A stretch of DNA of 64,000 nucleotides, from the NCBI GenBank assembly GCA_018266755.1, contig JAFDZW010000006.1, positions 124,001 to 188,000 on the forward strand, given 5' to 3'. Source of the stretch: Bacteroidota bacterium. GTDB lineage: Bacteria > Bacteroidota > Ignavibacteria > Palsa-1295. A program made the position numbers and the translations under genes. The notes beneath the pieces were generated by a model. The model was not told the origin of the DNA, made no database searches, and saw only the letters and a list, made by a program, of their open reading frames with translations. This document shows positions 56,392 to 63,949 of this stretch, in pieces. Positions within the stretch are counted from its first letter, which is position 1; each line of letters begins with the position of its first letter.

Positions 56392-57558
56392 ATGTCAGAA
56401 CGACATGCCACGATAGCGCAGCCACAAACGACTTCCACAGCGTCCGCAAGTGCGGTTCGCATTCAGCGTGCAATGACCGTCGGATTTGCTCACGACCCCG
56501 CCGAACACGAGGCCGATGCAGTCGCCGATCGTGTCATGAGAATGCCGGAGCCTGGATTCATCCAACGTAAGTGCGCCGCCTGCAGCGATGAGGAGAAGAT
56601 CCATCGAATGCCTGCCGCCTCCTTCATCCAACGAGCAGGACGTGGTGACGGCTTCAAAACAAGCCCCGAGATCGCATCCGCAATCGAAGCGAACAGAGGC
56701 GGCGGAACCCCCTTGCCTGCGCCGACAAAGTCGTTCATGGAAAGCCGCTTCGGCACGGACTTCTGCGGCGTCCGGGTTCACACCGATGGAGCCGCCGTCC
56801 AACTCTCGCGCGACCTCAACGCCCAAGCGTTCACCGTCGGCAACGACATCTTCTTCAACTCCGGCAAGTTCTCCCCCGAATCCTCCGACGGCAAACATCT
56901 GCTGGCGCATGAACTGACGCATACAGTGCAACAGGGGGGGGGTGGACGCACCACTCAGTCGGATAATGGCTTCATCAACCGTAAGCATGCGTACGCTCCC
57001 ACGGATTGGGCAACAGTCCAAAGGAAATTTGGTGATGACGCCGTCGGACATCAGACTGCGACAGCGAAGGCAAATGCTGCTATACCCGCGCAGGCCCACG
57101 AACAGGTCAAGGCTATGCATAGACTTGTCAAAGACCAAAAGTATGGTTTTTGGTGTGGAGCTGGCAATGACTGCGATTCGACTAAGACTCACTGTAACGA
57201 AGTGTTGGATGAGCTCGATCGAGCATGTTGTAGACACGACATGGACTACAATTACTTACGTCTATACGTCTCACAAAATTCTTGGGGAGACGGAGGGGTT
57301 CATTGGTTCTCGCCTGAAGGACTTGTACGTGCTCAACAAGCAGACTTCGAACTTGCCAAGAGTGCTGCTGTATTCAAACCACGCGACTCGGTCGGTAGAG
57401 TGGCCTCTACGTTCATTGTAGGGTTCTTCGGTGGTCGGGCTGCTCTTGCACAGAGCATGTGGCCCGCCAGTTTGTTATTCAACCTTATACCTGGATACAG
57501 ATCCGGGTTGTCCGCTGAACGAACACAGTGCGAAAAGAAGAAGGAAACTCACAAATAA
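56392..57558 (+). CDS. DUF4157 (eCIS core) protein with C-terminal phospholipase A2-like domain
   Basis: The 388-residue protein has no signal peptide. Residues about 25-185 form a DUF4157 domain: AHDPAEHEADAVADRVM, then FGTDFCGVRVHTDGAAVQLS and a metallopeptidase-like HELTH at 173-177. The domain marks proteins linked to extracellular contractile injection systems and toxins. After a run of nine G (hinge near residue 182) comes a PLA2-like part: calcium loop YGFWCGAGND (251-260), ELDRACCRHDMDY with catalytic His282-Asp283, and QQADFELAKS, placed like the second Asp of viral and secreted PLA2. A hydrophobic segment (about 340-366) may insert into membranes. The tail DNA has lower GC than the N-terminal part. 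It probably cleaves phospholipids as an effector toxin. Confidence 0.82.
   Translation: MSERHATIAQPQTTSTASASAVRIQRAMTVGFAHDPAEHEADAVADRVMRMPEPGFIQRKCAACSDEEKIHRMPAASFIQRAGRGDGFKTSPEIASAIEANRGGGTPLPAPTKSFMESRFGTDFCGVRVHTDGAAVQLSRDLNAQAFTVGNDIFFNSGKFSPESSDGKHLLAHELTHTVQQGGGGRTTQSDNGFINRKHAYAPTDWATVQRKFGDDAVGHQTATAKANAAIPAQAHEQVKAMHRLVKDQKYGFWCGAGNDCDSTKTHCNEVLDELDRACCRHDMDYNYLRLYVSQNSWGDGGVHWFSPEGLVRAQQADFELAKSAAVFKPRDSVGRVASTFIVGFFGGRAALAQSMWPASLLFNLIPGYRSGLSAERTQCEKKKETHK
56934..56942 (+). repeat. Nine-G homopolymer at the toxin hinge
   Basis: GGGGGGGGG runs from the last base of the codon for Gln181 through two Gly codons into a third. A slip of one base would frameshift and remove the PLA2-like part, so the tract may allow phase variation. 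Confidence 0.7.
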
Positions 57559-57732
57559 CAGCGGGTACTCTTTGACGAGAACGTGCCCAAATTATCCTTG
57601 TATTCTTGGGGTAACATATACCACTATGAGTCCAGCAGGCATTTTAGGGTCGGTAATGGTTGTTCCCGCATGATGGATATCCCCAGCCCAAATCGCATGC
57701 AAAAGAGCACCCACCGCATGATCGCCTCGTAA

Positions 57733-58182
57733 TTAGACGAAAGGTTCACCACCCTCCCTGGTTCTCAAAACAATACCACCGAAGCCCACCCCAATTCTCG
57801 AGCAGATTGGTGATGAAGGATCCACATATCTTGGGTCCGTTTCGCTTTCGTCAATAGGTCTTACTCGAACGATATTCGAGCTGGCCTTTTCGAGCGCCCA
57901 TTTTAGCTGAGAAGCAAGAAAGTACGATTCCTCATCTTCGGGCTTAAAGGCCAGTTCAACGTCCGACTTTGGCTTATCAGACAGCGCCAGTGCAAACTTT
58001 TCTCTTCGAAGGTATCTTGACATGCTTCTCATCTTTGCATACGTTGCGTTACTCCATAGCCGTTCGATGCGTGTGGTGGACGCTGCACGAGCTCTATGAG
58101 AACTCAATATCTCCCCCTCTATCTCCACAGCAATGATCATCGTCGGGATATCGTCCCACCAGAACGAAATTGTGGCCTCCAA
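57733..58182 (-). CDS. Possible membrane protein of accessory island, lacking a normal start
   Basis: The frame gives 149 residues from TTG 58182. Upstream of it the same frame stays open to a stop at 58258-58260 and encodes a hydrophobic helix (AIIVVIGVLLEFVV), but with no ATG, GTG or TTG before it, so the real start is uncertain (perhaps ATA/ATT, or the gene is truncated). The C-terminal about 95 residues (SRYLRREKFALALSDKP, EDEESYFLASQLKWALEKAS, ICSRIGVGFGGIVLRTREGG) resemble a domain found after a helix in small bacterial membrane proteins with no known function. Its base composition is AT-rich, as is the flank. It lies convergent to the DUF4157 gene. Confidence 0.45.
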   Translation of the reverse strand: MEATISFWWDDIPTMIIAVEIEGEILSSHRARAASTTRIERLWSNATYAKMRSMSRYLRREKFALALSDKPKSDVELAFKPEDEESYFLASQLKWALEKASSNIVRVRPIDESETDPRYVDPSSPICSRIGVGFGGIVLRTREGGEPFV

Positions 58183-58647
58183 GACGTGGTGGTGTACAAC
58201 AAATTCTAGCAGGACCCCTATTACGACAATTATCGCACAGCCATCTTTTACTTGGGACTAAAGCGACTCCAGACTTTCCAATTCTTCTTCTTGAAGGTTA
58301 TTACTGGACTGAGATTTTCTCCATAATCTAAAGAGTTCTTATATAAAAATTGTTACTCTACACGAGATTTTGTAGGAAGCGCAGTTAGACGTAATTTAAC
58401 AAGACAGTCTTGTTAATATTCCCATAGTAGCTTTGACTAGTTACATTAGTCAGCTAACCACACAAACCAAGGGGGTGAGTATTTCAGCGATAGAAATCTC
58501 TTATATATAACTTATTGCATGTATTCCTCCTAAAGCACTATGTTCGGGAGGAATGTATTGCCGCCCAGAAACTCTGGATTGGTACTTCAATAACTGCACT
58601 AAGTCAAGACCTAGCTTCAAACCAATTTTTACTTCGGTAGCTTAACC
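58183..58647. other. AT-rich gene-poor stretch with several inverted repeats
   Basis: No gene is visible in 465 bases. Composition is lower in GC than the neighbours. A perfect palindrome TTAACAAGAC A GTCTTGTTAA lies at 58396-58416, an imperfect one around TGACTA/TAGTCA near 58433-58451, and an eight-pair hairpin ATTCCTCC/GGAGGAAT at 58523-58554. They could be operators, terminators or remnants of a mobile element. Confidence 0.6.
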
Positions 58648-59772
58648 TCAAATCTGCTTGATTTTGCCCACAAACTTCCTCCGCCACCGATAATATTCGT
58701 TCTCCTGTATCGCCTTTCTTGCCTCCTTCACCACCCCCTGATAGAACGCAATATTATGCATTGTCGCGAGGACGGGGCCGAGGATTTCGCCGGTGTTGAA
58801 GAGGTGGTGCAGATATGCGCGGGTGAAATTCTGTGAGGCGTAGGAATCGGTCTCGGGGTCGATCGGGGTGAAGTCGTGTTTGAACTTTGAGTTTCGGATG
58901 TTGATCTTGCCGTTGCGGGTAAAGAGCTGGCCGTTGCGGGCGTTGCGTGTCGGCATCACACAATCGAACATATCTACGCCGCGTGCGATGCACTCGACGA
59001 GATCGATCGGTGTGCCGACGCCCATCAGATAGCGCGGCTTGTGGGTTGGAAGATGGTTGGTTGTATGGTCGGTGACCTCATACATCACCTCGTTCGGTTC
59101 GCCGACAGCAAGGCCGCCGATCGCATAGCCGAACGAATCGAGCTTCACGAGTTCGTCGGCGCACTCGGAGCGCAGATCGTGATGCACACCGCCCTGCACG
59201 ATGAGGAACATTGCCTGCTCGTAGCCATGCAGCGGCTTGGTCGCATGGAAGTGCTCGCTGGCGCGATGCGCCCAGCGGATGGTGCGCTCGACCGCGCGCG
59301 ATACCACTTTCCTCTCGGCGTTCGACGGCGGACATTCGTCGAGCACCATCATGATGTCCGGCCCGAGATCGCGTTCGATCTCGATCACTTTCTCCGGCGT
59401 AAACTCATGCTTCGACCCGTCAAGATGACTTTTGAACGTCACCTTCTCGTCGGTCACCTTGCGCAGATCGCCGAGCGAATAGACTTGATACCCGCCCGAA
59501 TCGGTGAGCACCGCACCCTGCCAATTCGAGAAGCGATGAATGCCGCCGGCTTCGCGCACGATCTCGGTGCCCGGGCGCAGATACAGGTGGTATGCGTTCG
59601 CCAGGTGAATGCGTGCGCCCGTCTCCCAGATATCGCGCGGCGTGAGTGACTTCACGGTTGCAAGCGTCCCGACCGGCATGAAGCACGGCGTCTCGATCGT
59701 ACCGTGATCGGTCTCGAGCACGCCTGCGCGGGCTTTGGTCGTGGGGTCGGTATGGGTGAGGGTAAATTTCAA
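58648..59772 (-). CDS. tgt: Queuine tRNA-ribosyltransferase with altered zinc site
   Basis: The 374-residue protein starts at TTG 59770-59772 (no upstream ATG in frame). It has the TIM-barrel motifs: catalytic Asp91 in LTDSGGYQ, GYAIGGLAVGE, and the nucleophile Asp270 in MFDCVMPTR. It exchanges G34 for queuine or preQ1 in tRNAs for Asp, Asn, His and Tyr. The usual zinc site CxCxxC...H is changed: the three Cys are Thr308, Ser310 and Ser313 (DPETDSYASQ), while His339 is kept. The codons are ACC, TCC and TCA, so this is not a single error. Metal binding is probably lost or different. Otherwise length and motifs are normal. Confidence 0.95.
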   Translation of the reverse strand: MKFTLTHTDPTTKARAGVLETDHGTIETPCFMPVGTLATVKSLTPRDIWETGARIHLANAYHLYLRPGTEIVREAGGIHRFSNWQGAVLTDSGGYQVYSLGDLRKVTDEKVTFKSHLDGSKHEFTPEKVIEIERDLGPDIMMVLDECPPSNAERKVVSRAVERTIRWAHRASEHFHATKPLHGYEQAMFLIVQGGVHHDLRSECADELVKLDSFGYAIGGLAVGEPNEVMYEVTDHTTNHLPTHKPRYLMGVGTPIDLVECIARGVDMFDCVMPTRNARNGQLFTRNGKINIRNSKFKHDFTPIDPETDSYASQNFTRAYLHHLFNTGEILGPVLATMHNIAFYQGVVKEARKAIQENEYYRWRRKFVGKIKQI

Positions 59773-59791
59773 AGCAATCGTTCAATTAGCT

Positions 59792-59879
59792 GTCATTCTG
59801 AGCAAAGCGAAGAATCTCTTTCGGGACACCTGAATAGTCTCGTCAACCTCAAGGGATTCTTCGCTTTGCTCAGAATGAC
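59792..59879. repeat. Palindromic intergenic repeat, copy 2
   Basis: A perfect 25-base inverted repeat from GTCATTCTGAGCAAAGCG to CGCTTTGCTCAGAATGAC flanks a 38-base loop, 88 bases in total. It shares its ends and the inner AAGGGATTCTT with the element at 55400-55508. It lies between tgt and the ABC ATPase gene, three bases past the ATPase stop. Confidence 0.85.
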
Positions 59880-59882
59880 GCA

Positions 59883-60545
59883 TCAAGCTTGGCGTGAGGG
59901 GGCGACGTATCGTTCGACCGCTACTCGTCTGGTCGCGAGTTCCGTTTCGGCCGCGTCGTTTGTGGCGATCATCACGATGGCGCCATTGTGTGCGGCGTCG
60001 GTGATGTGATGGAACAGACGTTCGATGCCGGCGGCATCGAGATTCGAACTCGGCTCGTCGAGGAAGATAAATCGTGGCGCAAGTGCGAAGGCCATTGCGA
60101 GCTTCACGCGCTGCTGCATGCCGGAGCTATACTGCTTCACCTGACGATCGGAATGCGCAACGGCGGCCTCGAGGCCGAGAGATGTCAGCAGCGAGACGCA
60201 CTCGCCGCTATCCATGCTCTTGCCTTTGAGCTCGGCGATAAACTGTAAATGTTCGATCGCCGTGAGTTCGGCGTAGAGTTCGAGATACGGAGCTGCGTAG
60301 CCGAGATAGGGCTGATACTCGTCCTTCGGGATCGGCTTGCTTTCGACGTGATAGGCAACGCTTCCCTTCGTTGGCGAGAGCACGCTTGCTATCATCTTCA
60401 GTAGCGTTGTTTTCCCGGTGCCGTTCGAACCGGTGATCGCGACGATCTCGCCGGCACGCAGTTCGAACGAGACGGGCGCAAATAGAGGCGCAGCGTTGAA
60501 GCGCTTCGTGAGTCCTTCGGCAGTAAGCGTGGCGGTGCTCGTCAC
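59883..60545 (-). CDS. ABC transporter ATP-binding protein (CcmA-like)
   Basis: The 220-residue ATPase has Walker A GSNGTGKTTL, Q-loop LGYAAPYLELYAELTAIEHL, signature YSSGMQQRVKLA and Walker B FIFLDEPSSNLD. Its size and pattern resemble CcmA, the ATPase of cytochrome c haem export. The window does encode a cytochrome c lipoprotein (about 53 kb away), but no ccmB or ccmC is adjacent. It could equally be the ATPase of another exporter. It lies 10 bases after the thioesterase gene, in the same operon. Confidence 0.85.
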   Translation of the reverse strand: MTSTATLTAEGLTKRFNAAPLFAPVSFELRAGEIVAITGSNGTGKTTLLKMIASVLSPTKGSVAYHVESKPIPKDEYQPYLGYAAPYLELYAELTAIEHLQFIAELKGKSMDSGECVSLLTSLGLEAAVAHSDRQVKQYSSGMQQRVKLAMAFALAPRFIFLDEPSSNLDAAGIERLFHHITDAAHNGAIVMIATNDAAETELATRRVAVERYVAPSRQA

Positions 60546-60554
60546 GGTGGGTTG

Positions 60555-61085
60555 TTACTTCGAGCGTTTCTTGGCGGCCGCCTTCGCGAGCTTCGCTTCT
60601 TCTTCGGCGATATGGCGGCGACGAGCAAGGCGGTCGTGGCGACGCACGGAAGCAGCATTGTAGCGGGCTTTCTCCTCGGCGCTTACCGGGACGACTTCCG
60701 GCACCGGCACAGGGTGACCGATCTCGTCAATAGCAACGAACGTCAGGTAACCGGTATTGACGTGACGGTGGTGACCCGTGTGAATGTCTTCGACTTCGAC
60801 ACGTACCCCGACTTCCATCGAAGTCGTGAACGCGCGGTTGACGCTTGCTCGAAGATGCACGACCTGACCCAACTTCACAGGACCGAGAAAGTTGATCTCG
60901 TCGACACTGGCCGTCACGCAGATGCGTCCCGAGTGCTTTGCTGCGGCAAGCGCTGCGCAAATATCCATCCAGTGCATGAGCGTACCGCCTCGGAGGTTGC
61001 CGAGGACGTTAGTATCGTTCGGCAGGACGAGTTCGGTCATCTCGATCTTCGATGCGCTGACGCGTTTCGGTCGTTGCTTGCTCAT
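60555..61085 (-). CDS. Acyl-CoA thioesterase, hotdog fold (YciA-like)
   Basis: The 176-residue protein has the acyl-CoA thioesterase pattern: VLPNDTNVLGNLRGGTLMHW (residues about 20-39), AAKHSGRICVTASVDEINFL, and HVNTGYLTFVAIDEIGHPVP. Asn and Asp of the first motif form the active site in this family. The C-terminal 40 residues are Lys/Arg/Ala-rich (HDRLARRRHIAEEEAKLAKA), as in some relatives. It hydrolyses acyl-CoA to acid and CoA. It lies 20 bases after the bamD gene on the same strand and just before the ABC ATPase gene. Confidence 0.92.
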   Translation of the reverse strand: MSKQRPKRVSASKIEMTELVLPNDTNVLGNLRGGTLMHWMDICAALAAAKHSGRICVTASVDEINFLGPVKLGQVVHLRASVNRAFTTSMEVGVRVEVEDIHTGHHRHVNTGYLTFVAIDEIGHPVPVPEVVPVSAEEKARYNAASVRRHDRLARRRHIAEEEAKLAKAAAKKRSK

Positions 61086-61105
61086 GGTGGTGGTGGTGGG
61101 GTGAG

Positions 61106-61882
61106 TTATTTGAGCGAGATCTGCTGGCGAAGCTTCATCGCGCGTTCGCGCTGCGCCGGCGTTGCCGACGAGAGGTACTTCTGATCGAACGCATCGAGTG
61201 CATCCATCGCTTCGCGAGACTTTTTGCGCGAGTACTGCACCTCCGCGATGCGAAGCTGCGCCTCGCTGGCCGACGGCGTATCGTAGTATTGATCGAGCAC
61301 GCGCTCGAAATACTTCAATGCAGACTTCCGGTCGATCAACTTAATATACAGCTCCGCCGACATCAGCACCTTCGCACCGAGCTTGTTTCGGAGTTCCGCG
61401 ATGCGCGACGTGGCACTATCCTGGAGCGGTTTCGAGGCTCTCGGACAATCGCGAAGAAACGTCTGATACTCGGTAATGGCGTAGCCAGTGTATGTCTGGT
61501 CGAGCTCCGTTCGCGGCGAGAGACCGTAGTAGCATTCGGCGACCATGAACTGTGCGCGGTCGGCAAATTCGGAATTCGGGTAGTTGCGCCGCACCGCACG
61601 AAAATCGACGGCGGCACTGATATATGTCTCGCTCTTGTAGCGCGACATCCCTTCGAGGAACGCCGCTTCGGCAGCAAATTCAGAGGTCGGCGCCTGCAAC
61701 CGGACTTCATCGAAAATGGAAGTCGCGAGCAGCCAGTCTTCTTTTCCATAGGCCGCTTTGCCGTCGGCGAACCGTTTTTCGGGGGAATACTTCCCGACCG
61801 ATGTTTCGGTGGATTTCGTCGGACCGCAGGAGATAAGCGCTGCGGCGATGAATGCAAGTGCGATCGTCAGTAGGTTCTTCAC
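61106..61882 (-). CDS. bamD: BAM complex lipoprotein BamD (YfiO)
   Basis: The 258-residue protein has a lipoprotein signal (LTIALAFIAAALISC, lipidated Cys at residue 19), then a chain of TPR units (GKAAYGKEDWLLATSIFDEV, LEGMSRYKSETYISAAVDFR, FMVAECYYGLSPRTELDQTY) of the YfiO type. The conserved NYPNSEFADRAQFMVAECYY matches BamD. It sits in the outer membrane facing the periplasm and helps BamA insert barrel proteins. Length is typical. The next gene upstream encodes an exported protein of unknown function. Confidence 0.9.
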   Translation of the reverse strand: MKNLLTIALAFIAAALISCGPTKSTETSVGKYSPEKRFADGKAAYGKEDWLLATSIFDEVRLQAPTSEFAAEAAFLEGMSRYKSETYISAAVDFRAVRRNYPNSEFADRAQFMVAECYYGLSPRTELDQTYTGYAITEYQTFLRDCPRASKPLQDSATSRIAELRNKLGAKVLMSAELYIKLIDRKSALKYFERVLDQYYDTPSASEAQLRIAEVQYSRKKSREAMDALDAFDQKYLSSATPAQRERAMKLRQQISLK

Positions 61883-61891
61883 AAGAACGGT

Positions 61892-62485
61892 TCAACTGCG
61901 AATGAGAAAAAAGAGTGCGACAATTGCCGCTGCCCCAACCGTCACGAGAACGGGCTTCAACGTTCCGTCCCAAAACGAGTGCTGCTCGTCGCCGCTCGCC
62001 ATGGGTATGCTACGCACCGACGGTACAATTGTGTCACGAAATACCTCAAATGTTGAAACGAACGGCGTTGTCACGTATCCGGGCGTATAGCCGTTGACCG
62101 AGATCGTCGCACGCTCAAAGACGGTGTCTTTCCCGCCCTGTTCGTAACTGATCGTACGGCGAATCGAAGAGAAGACGTGTAACTGCCGCTCGGTGTCGTC
62201 AGCGACTTTCGGCACCGCCGCTGCGTCAGTGCCATAGAACACGTGCTTGTCCTTTCGTTGCGTGGCGAACTGCGAGAAAAGCGCGGAGTCAGCCTTCGGC
62301 ACGAGCAGATCGAAATGCGTCTTCCAGAAGAACTTCCCTTCGACAAAATTCGCCATCGCGACTCGGCCGAGCGAATCGAAGCGCGCATCGGAAAGCGCGG
62401 CCACACCTTGCGAAAATGCATTCGCCCTTGTAAGAACAAGGGCGAACACCATTGCACACACGATATACGAACGTCCGGGCATCAA
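61892..62485 (-). CDS. Hypothetical exported protein with C-terminal membrane anchor
   Basis: The 197-residue protein has a signal peptide (YIVCAMVFALVLTRANAFSQ) and a C-terminal helix (PVLVTVGAAAIVALFFLIRS). The middle (FWKTHFDLLVPKADSALFSQ, ATISVNGYTPGYVTTPFVST) shows no domain I know. It overlaps the gdhA stop by four bases (ATGA), so it is coupled to it, and it is followed by bamD after 9 bases. It may be a periplasmic protein tied to the inner membrane. No function is assigned. Confidence 0.75.
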   Translation of the reverse strand: MMPGRSYIVCAMVFALVLTRANAFSQGVAALSDARFDSLGRVAMANFVEGKFFWKTHFDLLVPKADSALFSQFATQRKDKHVFYGTDAAAVPKVADDTERQLHVFSSIRRTISYEQGGKDTVFERATISVNGYTPGYVTTPFVSTFEVFRDTIVPSVRSIPMASGDEQHSFWDGTLKPVLVTVGAAAIVALFFLIRS

Positions 62486-63843
62486 CCGTAGATACCGCGC
62501 AGACGAAGCGTACGAGCGACCTTATCGATCGCGAGAATGTACGAGCTCAGACGCAGCGACACTTTGTGCTTTTGCGAATTCTCGTACACGCGGTCGAAGG
62601 CCGAAACCATCGCATCTTCGAGTCGCTTGTTGACCGTCTCGAGATCCCAGTAATAGCCCATGCGATTCTGTACCCACTCGAAGTAGCTCACCTTCACACC
62701 GCCGGCATTCGCAAGAATGTCGGGGATGACCATGATGCCCTTCGATTCGAGGATCGAGTCGGCGCTGGCGCTCGTCGGGCCGTTGGCGCCTTCGACGATC
62801 AGCTTCGCTTTCACGTTCGCAGCGTTGTCCTCGGTGATTCGGTCTTCGCGAGCTGCCGGCACGAGGACGTCCACGTTCAATTCGAGCAGATCTTCGTTCG
62901 TGATCTTCTCTGCACCCGGAAATCCTTCGAGCAGATGACCGTGATCGTCGGACCACTTGATCGCCTTGTCGATGTCGATCCCCTTCGGATTATAGTACCC
63001 GCCGGTAACATCGGAGATCGCGAGGATCTTCGCGCCCTGATCTTCGAGCGACGCTGCGCTGATCGAGCCGACATTGCCAAAGCCTTCGACGGCAACTGTT
63101 GCCTTGGAAGGCGAAATCTTGAGCTTCTTCAGACCGCTGAGCGTCGCATGCATGACGCCACGCCCCGTTGCTTCGCGACGACCGCGGCTGCCGCCCAACA
63201 CCAATGGTTTGCCCGTAACAACACCGGGCTCGGTGCGGCGCATGTGCATCGAATACGTATCGAGAATCCAGGCCATGACCTGCTCGTTCGTATTCACGTC
63301 CGGTGCCGGGATGTCGCGCTCCGGCCCGAAAACGTCGAGCATGTTGGAGGTGTAGCGTCGGGTAATGGCTTCGATCTCGCGCTGCGAGAGCTTGCGCGGA
63401 TCGCAGCGAACGCCGCCCTTGGCGCCGCCGAACGGAATATCGATGACCGCGCACTTCCAGGTCATCCACGCGGCAAGCGCCTTCACTTCGTCGAGATCAA
63501 CATCGGGAGCATAGCGAATGCCGCCCTTCGAGGGTCCGAGAATATCGTTATGAATGACTCGATATCCTTCGAATACTTCGGTCGAGCCGTCGTCGCGAAC
63601 GATCGGGATCGAGACGATCACCGACTTTACCGGCGTCTTCAGGTACTGATAGATGCCGGGTTCGAGGTTGAGAATTTCTTGTGCTTTGTCGAACCGCCGC
63701 ATCATGGACTCGAGCGGACTCTCGTGCGGGTGAGCGGTGGCAGCGGATGTGCCTTTCACGGGAGCTGGTTCTTTGTAACTCGCCGGGTCCTCGTCGCTGA
63801 AGCGGCGTTTGCCCGAGGGTTTCACTGCGGTTTTCTTTGCCAT
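62482..63843 (-). CDS. gdhA: Glutamate dehydrogenase (Glu/Leu/Phe/Val family)
   Basis: The 453-residue enzyme has the dimerisation domain with catalytic-site motif PSKGGIRYAPDVDLDEVKAL, MTWKCAVIDIPFGGAKGGV (Lys that binds the 2-oxo acid), and the Rossmann NAD(P) domain (VAVEGFGNVGSISAASLEDQ). It interconverts glutamate and 2-oxoglutarate plus ammonia. The N-terminal 35 residues (MAKKTAVKPSGKRRFSDEDP) form a basic, probably disordered, extension not usual in the family. Coenzyme choice (NAD or NADP) cannot be read. It lies 105 bases after the end of a truncated gene at the window edge. Confidence 0.95.
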   Translation of the reverse strand: MAKKTAVKPSGKRRFSDEDPASYKEPAPVKGTSAATAHPHESPLESMMRRFDKAQEILNLEPGIYQYLKTPVKSVIVSIPIVRDDGSTEVFEGYRVIHNDILGPSKGGIRYAPDVDLDEVKALAAWMTWKCAVIDIPFGGAKGGVRCDPRKLSQREIEAITRRYTSNMLDVFGPERDIPAPDVNTNEQVMAWILDTYSMHMRRTEPGVVTGKPLVLGGSRGRREATGRGVMHATLSGLKKLKISPSKATVAVEGFGNVGSISAASLEDQGAKILAISDVTGGYYNPKGIDIDKAIKWSDDHGHLLEGFPGAEKITNEDLLELNVDVLVPAAREDRITEDNAANVKAKLIVEGANGPTSASADSILESKGIMVIPDILANAGGVKVSYFEWVQNRMGYYWDLETVNKRLEDAMVSAFDRVYENSQKHKVSLRLSSYILAIDKVARTLRLRGIYG

Positions 63844-63949
63844 ACTAATAACTAAGCATTGAGTTCAAGCCAACAGGGGGCTTATTCGATAGCGTAGTAT
63901 AACAAGCGGGATGGCGGATTCTTTCCCGACAAAATTGCATCGTGTCGAG

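Noticed and set aside
56942-57421. Alternative frame in the toxin tail after the G run
   Set aside because: It lacks any domain and the PLA2-like motifs lie in the main frame. It would appear only after a slip.
62452-63855. Long plus-strand open frame opposite glutamate dehydrogenase
   Set aside because: It is a shadow of gdhA: the minus strand carries clear dehydrogenase motifs and the plus-strand frame has no family signs.
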